Below, in pieces: positions 5,615-8,757 of a stretch of DNA of 8,757 bases; within the stretch, counting starts at the first letter, position 1; each line of letters opens with the position of its first letter. The position numbers were made by a program, and so were the translations under genes. The notes under the pieces were generated by a model, which saw nothing but the letters and a program-made list of their open reading frames with translations, did no database searches and was not told the origin of the DNA. This stretch comes from Bacillota bacterium (GTDB taxonomy: Bacteria > Bacillota > Clostridia > Oscillospirales > Acutalibacteraceae): the NCBI GenBank assembly GCA_023420245.1, contig JAEZWL010000238.1, forward strand, positions 1 through 8,757, in the 5' to 3' direction.

Positions 5615-5645
5615 TAGTTACACAAGTGATCAACCACATAACTAA
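5614..5645. promoter_or_regulatory. Spaced inverted repeat, candidate operator for the GntR regulator
   Basis: TTAGTTA (5614-5620) and TAACTAA (5639-5645) form a perfect seven-base inverted repeat with an 18-base gap. It overlaps the 3' edge of the -10 box and the expected start site. A dimeric winged-helix repressor bound here would block the promoter. The assignment to this GntR protein is inferred from position. Confidence 0.55.
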
Positions 5646-5664
5646 GAGGCAAGGAGGCGCAAAA

Positions 5665-6030
5665 ATGGATTTTGCAGAGGAAAAACCGATCTACCTGCAA
5701 ATAGCGGAAAAAATAGAAGACGCGATTCTATCCGGTGCTTTTCCGGTGGAAAGCCAGATTCCCAGCACGACGGAAATTTCGGTAAGCTACAAAATTAACC
5801 CCGCCACGGCACTGAAAGGAATTAATCTTCTGGTAGACAGCGGAATAGCATATAAGAAAAGAGGATTGGGTATGTTTGTATGTACGGAAGCAAAAGAGAT
5901 TATCTCAAATAAGCGAAAAGCCGAATTCTTCGAACGCTTTGTACGCTCACTTCTGGATGAAGCAAAAAAACTGGATATGAGCAGGGATGAAATTATCGCG
6001 ATGATTGAGGGGGGTTACAGCAATGAGTAA
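5665..6030 (+). CDS. GntR family transcriptional regulator, YtrA subfamily
   Basis: This 121-residue protein is the usual size of YtrA-type regulators: a winged-helix DNA-binding domain with only a short C-terminal helical dimerisation tail and no large ligand domain. It opens with KPIYLQIAEKIEDAILSGAF (9-28), the family's first helix. PVESQIPSTTEISVSYKINP and a wing ending KKRGLGMFV follow. ATG at 5665 is preferred to GTG at 5626, because AAGGAGG lies seven bases upstream and the longer form would begin within the candidate operator. The gene overlaps the next one by eight bases. YtrA-type proteins usually repress the ABC transporter genes with which they share an operon and respond to cell-envelope stress; that role here is inferred from the arrangement. 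Confidence 0.92.
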   Translation: MDFAEEKPIYLQIAEKIEDAILSGAFPVESQIPSTTEISVSYKINPATALKGINLLVDSGIAYKKRGLGMFVCTEAKEIISNKRKAEFFERFVRSLLDEAKKLDMSRDEIIAMIEGGYSNE

Positions 6031-6883
6031 AATTGAGATTCAGAATATATCAAAGACTTTCGGAACTGTCGCGGCGCTGAAAGATGTTTCCGTCGAATTC
6101 GAGGGCAGCCATATCTACGGTCTTTTGGGTCGTAACGGCGCGGGTAAATCAACCCTGCTGAATCTGATTACCGGAAAAATGCACCCGACAAGCGGCGGTA
6201 TTATAATCGACGGCGAGCCGGTATGGGAAAATGACCGTGCACTTTCAAAAATTTACTGCATGACGGAGCTGACGCTCTACCCGGAGCGCATGAAGGTGCG
6301 GGAGGCGTTTCGCTGGACCTCCGCGTTCTATGAAAGCTTTAATATGGAATACGCTCTGGAGCTCAGCGAAAAGTTTGAATTAAAGACTGATCGTAAAATT
6401 AAAAATCTTTCAACCGGGTACTCCTCAATTTTTAAAAATATCGTAGCCCTGTCCTGCGGAACGGAAATCGTTCTGTTCGACGAACCGGTGCTTGGGCTTG
6501 ACGCCAACCACAGGGAACTCTTCTACAAAGAACTGCTGAAAAATTTCAGCGATCATCCCCGGACTGTCATTCTTTCGACTCATTTGATTGAAGAGGTTTC
6601 CGGCATTATTGACCGGGTCATAATGATTAAAGACGGTGAAATCATCATGGACAATGATGTTGAGAATGTAATTCGTATGGGTTACAGCGTAAGCGGACCG
6701 GCGGCAGAGGTTGACGGGTATATCAAAGGGAAAAAGGTGCTCGGCTTCGACACCCTCGGGAACTACAAATCCGCTTATCTTCTGGGAAATCCGGAGCAGG
6801 TTCCGCAAAATCTGGAAACCGGCAAGCTTGAGCTCCAGAAGCTGTTTATCCAGCTCACCAACACGCAGGAGGGATTATCATGA
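6023..6883 (+). CDS. ABC transporter ATP-binding protein (YtrB-like)
   Basis: This 286-residue ATPase would energise the membrane protein encoded next. It has Walker A GRNGAGKST (36-44), Walker B with the catalytic Glu in VLFDEP (150-155), a D-loop GLDA (158-161) and the switch His in STH (185-187). Two elements differ from the norm: the Q-loop region reads YCMTELTLYP (78-87) with no Gln, and the signature is LSTGY (129-133) instead of LSGGQ. ABC proteins under YtrA regulators often have such variants. The tail after about residue 215 lacks recognisable motifs. ATG at 6023 has a G-rich ribosome site eight bases upstream (6007-6014) and matches the family start (MSKIEIQNISKTFG); a TTG at 6005 is in frame but unlikely. 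It overlaps both neighbours, so the operon is tightly coupled. Confidence 0.92.
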   Translation: MSKIEIQNISKTFGTVAALKDVSVEFEGSHIYGLLGRNGAGKSTLLNLITGKMHPTSGGIIIDGEPVWENDRALSKIYCMTELTLYPERMKVREAFRWTSAFYESFNMEYALELSEKFELKTDRKIKNLSTGYSSIFKNIVALSCGTEIVLFDEPVLGLDANHRELFYKELLKNFSDHPRTVILSTHLIEEVSGIIDRVIMIKDGEIIMDNDVENVIRMGYSVSGPAAEVDGYIKGKKVLGFDTLGNYKSAYLLGNPEQVPQNLETGKLELQKLFIQLTNTQEGLS

Positions 6884-7638
6884 ACAGGGCATTGAAAGCA
6901 TCCATCCAATACCGTTTAAGGGATTACAGACAGGCACTGCTGATCATGTATCTGTGTGTTTATCTTTTATTTCTATTTTCCATCTGCCTTCGGAACTTCA
7001 ATGTTAGGAGCAATGTTACTTTCAGTTCTATGGAGTCTGTCACCGCAATTACTATATTTGTTCTCGGACTGAACTCTTTTAAGGAATATTTCAAATTCTT
7101 TTCCGCAAACGGGGTATCCCGAAGAACCATGTTTTTCAGCGCGGTCTCTTCATTGGCGATTCTGTCCGCGGTGTTTTCCCTCATCGACACCATCAACGAA
7201 GTTATCTTTTCAAAGCTAATCAGCACATTTTATCCCTTTTTCGCATTGCTCTACGGCGAGCGGTATCACCTTGAAGGCGCCAGAAGTGTTAATCTTACCC
7301 CTCAGATTCTTCTGGAGCATTTTCTCTGGTTTGCCTTCCTGTATTTTGTCCTTTCGCTGGTGGGTCTGTTCATTACCACGGCATATTACCGCATGAACAA
7401 ACCCCTGAAAATCATCGTATCCATCGCGGTTCCTCTTTTCTTGCTCAATGGAGGCAATTTTATGAATGATGCAATCAGCGAGAGTATTTCACGCAGTTTC
7501 GACAGCGTAGTCCGCGCGATGCTCGGGTTTTCCAACGGAAGCAACCCCTATATCGCAATGCTGAGCATGTTCCTTTTGGCCGCTGTATTTGCCGCTTTCG
7601 CTTACCTTCTGGCGCGCCGGGCGGATGTTAAAAAATAA
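6880..7638 (+). CDS. ABC-2-type membrane protein of the YtrA-regulated transporter
   Basis: The 252-residue protein has six or seven hydrophobic segments, at about 19-37, 49-64, 84-105, 146-168, 176-190 and 223-244, with a weaker one near 112-125. Between the second and third lies FFSANGVSRRTMFF (73-86), resembling the short cytosolic coupling segment of ABC-2-type permeases. The start overlaps the ATPase stop as ATGA, with AGGAGG eight bases upstream, so the two subunits should be made together. The substrate is unknown; relatives are linked to export or envelope stress. No close family can be named from sequence alone. No intrinsic terminator follows, and read-through into the next gene is possible. 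Confidence 0.75.
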   Translation: MNRALKASIQYRLRDYRQALLIMYLCVYLLFLFSICLRNFNVRSNVTFSSMESVTAITIFVLGLNSFKEYFKFFSANGVSRRTMFFSAVSSLAILSAVFSLIDTINEVIFSKLISTFYPFFALLYGERYHLEGARSVNLTPQILLEHFLWFAFLYFVLSLVGLFITTAYYRMNKPLKIIVSIAVPLFLLNGGNFMNDAISESISRSFDSVVRAMLGFSNGSNPYIAMLSMFLLAAVFAAFAYLLARRADVKK

Positions 7639-7652
7639 TAAGTTCTGTAATT

Positions 7653-7738
7653 ATCCTCCTTTCCTATTTTAATTTTTCGCAGGAAATATTATAATGTTGT
7701 TTATAATTAGGTTCCGAACGATAAAAAGGAAGGAGGAT
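7653..7738 (+). promoter_or_regulatory. Anti-Shine-Dalgarno/Shine-Dalgarno pair before the ECF S-component gene
   Basis: ATCCTCC-T-TTCC (7653-7664) can pair with GGAA-GGAGGAT (7728-7738), eleven base pairs with one bulged U, covering the whole ribosome site of the next gene. TATAAT occurs at 7690-7695 and 7702-7707 between the two arms, without good -35 elements. A transcript starting there would lack the first arm and be freely translated, while read-through from the ABC operon would be closed. The pairing is seen; the function is inferred. Confidence 0.4.
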
Positions 7739-7742
7739 TCTA

Positions 7743-8381
7743 ATGAAAGCAACTGTCAGCAAAAGAACGCTCTTCCTCGCTCAGTTTGCCATGCTGCTTG
7801 CCTTAGAAGCTATTGTATGCTTCACCCCCCTCGGCTCTCTTCCGGCAGTCGGACCCATTGTAGCCACGCTCGGTATGATCCCCGTTATTATTACCGCCCT
7901 GCTGCTTGGAACAGGAGCCGGAACCGCAATGGGGTTCTTCATGGGTCTGTTCAGTATGATGGTATGGACCTTTACCCCGCCCAGCCCCGTCGCTTTTGTA
8001 TTCACGCCGTTTTATTCGGTCGGCACGGCGAAAGGTAATTTTTGGAGTCTTGTGATCTGCTTCGTTCCGAGAATTCTGACCGGAACGGTTACCGGCCTGA
8101 GCTTCCGCCTGTTTGCCGGATTAAAATGGAAACCGGTTTTCTCCTACGGACTAAGCGGCATTTTAGGGAGTATGACCAACACCCTTCTGGTTTTGGGCGG
8201 AATTTACCGCTTCTTCGGGCAAAGCTATGCCGACGTGATCGGTTTGGGCTTTCAAGCGCTGCTCGGCTTGATTGGGCTTACAATCCTTACAAGCGGAATC
8301 CCTGAAGCGATTCTGGGAGCAATTGCCGCTTACGCAATCTGCTATCCGATCAACAAACATATGAGCCGCAGTTTTGAATAA
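7743..8381 (+). CDS. ECF transporter S component (substrate-binding membrane subunit)
   Basis: This 212-residue, very hydrophobic protein has about six membrane segments and the pattern of energy-coupling-factor S components, which bind a vitamin and dock onto a shared EcfT-EcfA module encoded elsewhere. Distinct stretches are LGSLPAVGPIVATLGMIPVI (about 31-50), ALLLGTGAGTAMGFFMGLFS, PVAFVFTPFYS and GNFWSLVICFVPRIL. The first helix contains ALEAIV, where the AxxxA-type contact with EcfT is found in this family. From memory, relatives with these stretches often sit near pantothenate kinase genes, so pantothenate is a guess; no vitamin gene or riboswitch is present here to confirm it. ATG at 7743 follows GGAAGGAGGA by five bases. 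It is probably transcribed separately from the ABC operon, 104 bases behind. Confidence 0.88.
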   Translation: MKATVSKRTLFLAQFAMLLALEAIVCFTPLGSLPAVGPIVATLGMIPVIITALLLGTGAGTAMGFFMGLFSMMVWTFTPPSPVAFVFTPFYSVGTAKGNFWSLVICFVPRILTGTVTGLSFRLFAGLKWKPVFSYGLSGILGSMTNTLLVLGGIYRFFGQSYADVIGLGFQALLGLIGLTILTSGIPEAILGAIAAYAICYPINKHMSRSFE

Positions 8382-8430
8382 AGCGAGGAAAACAGCGCAG
8401 AATAATGCTTTAGGAAAATTTTAACCCGGG

Positions 8431-8485
8431 ATTTCGTGTCCGTGTCCTTAGCTCATCGAATTCGGGTGCGAAATTTATCCTTTTT
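8431..8485 (+). terminator. Possible weak terminator hairpin after the ECF S-component gene
   Basis: ATTTCGTGTCCG (8431-8442) can pair with CGGGTGCGAAAT (8463-8474), twelve pairs including three consecutive G-U wobbles, around a 20-base loop. TTTTT follows only after six further bases, so this would be a poor terminator; it could be another RNA structure. Confidence 0.3.
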
Positions 8486-8521
8486 CCGAGTGGGCCCGCA
8501 TTAAAAAGCTTTAAAAATGAT

Positions 8522-8572
8522 AAAAGCCACCCGGATTGAACCCGCACTCTGCGGATTTGCCGGGTGGCTTTT
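8522..8572. terminator. Bidirectional terminator between convergent genes
   Basis: AAAAGCCACCCGG (8522-8534) pairs perfectly with CCGGGTGGCTTTT (8560-8572), and the loop holds a second hairpin, CCGCA-CTC-TGCGG (8542-8554). The A-rich and T-rich ends allow termination on both strands, for the S-component gene from the left and the adenine deaminase gene from the right. Confidence 0.9.
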
Positions 8573-8584
8573 CAAATGAGCCGT

Positions 8585-8757
8585 TTATAAAAACCGGTTG
8601 CTATTCACATCAAACAGCCCCATGTCCGTAATGCGAAGCTCTGGAATCACCGGCAGAGCCATAAAGGATAGGTTCTGAAACGCGTCAATGTTATCCGGAA
8701 CGCCCAGACGATGCACCGCAGCTTCCATCTCGCTGAGCTCGGCAACGATGTCGATAT
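8585..8757 (-). CDS. ade: Adenine deaminase, C-terminal end (partial)
   Basis: The minus-strand frame enters from the window edge and gives 57 residues ending with TAA at 8587..8585. It contains LSFMALPVIPELRITDMGLF near the end, close to the highly conserved C-terminus of adenine deaminases (LSFLALPVIPELKLTDRGLF...). The enzyme, a metal-dependent amidohydrolase, converts adenine to hypoxanthine and ammonia in purine salvage. The catalytic domain lies outside the window. The preceding stretch (AELSEMEAAVHRLGVPDNID) fits the helical linker of the family. The gene converges with the S-component gene across the bidirectional terminator; nothing suggests a functional link. Confidence 0.88.
   Translation of the reverse strand, partial: IDIVAELSEMEAAVHRLGVPDNIDAFQNLSFMALPVIPELRITDMGLFDVNSNRFL

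Noticed and set aside
5626..5664. Upstream GTG start for the GntR regulator
   Set aside because: It would start within the operator-like repeat without a ribosome site; ATG at 5665 has AAGGAGG at seven bases.
7690..7707. Two TATAAT boxes before the S-component gene as a called promoter
   Set aside because: No convincing -35 hexamer lies 16-18 bases upstream of either in this very AT-rich stretch, so they are only mentioned.
1..8757. CRISPR array, tRNA or rRNA gene, integrase or prophage genes
   Set aside because: No regularly spaced repeats, cloverleaf/CCA pattern, rRNA core sequence or integrase-like ORF was seen on either strand.

Overview
The window looks like a chromosomal segment of a Clostridia-type Bacillota, probably of the Oscillospiraceae/Ruminococcaceae kind. 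The grounds are strong AGGAGG ribosome sites, a tRNA-sensing T-box leader, a YtrA-type GntR/ABC operon, an energy-coupling-factor (ECF) S component, and moderately GC-rich genes set in AT-rich spacers. This placement is inference from gene content; no rRNA or taxonomic marker is present.

Region 1 (minus strand, 2394 down to 1) is a tryptophan-type uptake operon read towards base 1. It has a consensus promoter (TTGACA-N17-TATAAT), a T-box leader with a UGG (Trp) specifier and an intrinsic terminator. Next comes a 30-codon leader ORF with Trp codons at positions 5, 6 and 8, then a TrpX-like lipoprotein, a TrpY-like permease, and the first codons of what should be the ATPase. T-box plus Trp-codon leader peptide is the architecture known from the Bacillus subtilis anti-TRAP operon; here it precedes a transporter. 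It is the most interesting part of the window.

Region 2 (2395-2806) is a mostly non-coding divergent spacer with the decayed tail of a GNAT acetyltransferase. Region 3 (2807-4810, plus strand) is a two-gene unit: a cytidylate-kinase-like P-loop protein and a MATE-family exporter.

Region 4 (4811-5580) is a patchwork. It holds the frameshifted C-terminal end of an IS5-family transposase with its outer IS end, an AT-rich barstar-family gene without a visible RNase partner, a second copy of the IS-end sequence in direct orientation, an unrecognised ORF tail, and a strong terminator. It looks like an insertion/deletion scar carrying a lone immunity gene.

Region 5 (5586-7638, plus strand) is a self-contained YtrA-type operon. 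A TTGACA-N17-TATAGT promoter, overlapped by a spaced inverted repeat, drives a short GntR regulator, an ABC ATPase with unusual Q-loop and signature sequences, and a six- or seven-helix membrane protein. All junctions overlap by a few bases.

Region 6 (7639-8757) holds an ECF S-component gene whose ribosome site can pair with an anti-Shine-Dalgarno sequence just behind the preceding gene. A large bidirectional terminator follows, then the C-terminal end of an adenine deaminase gene on the minus strand.
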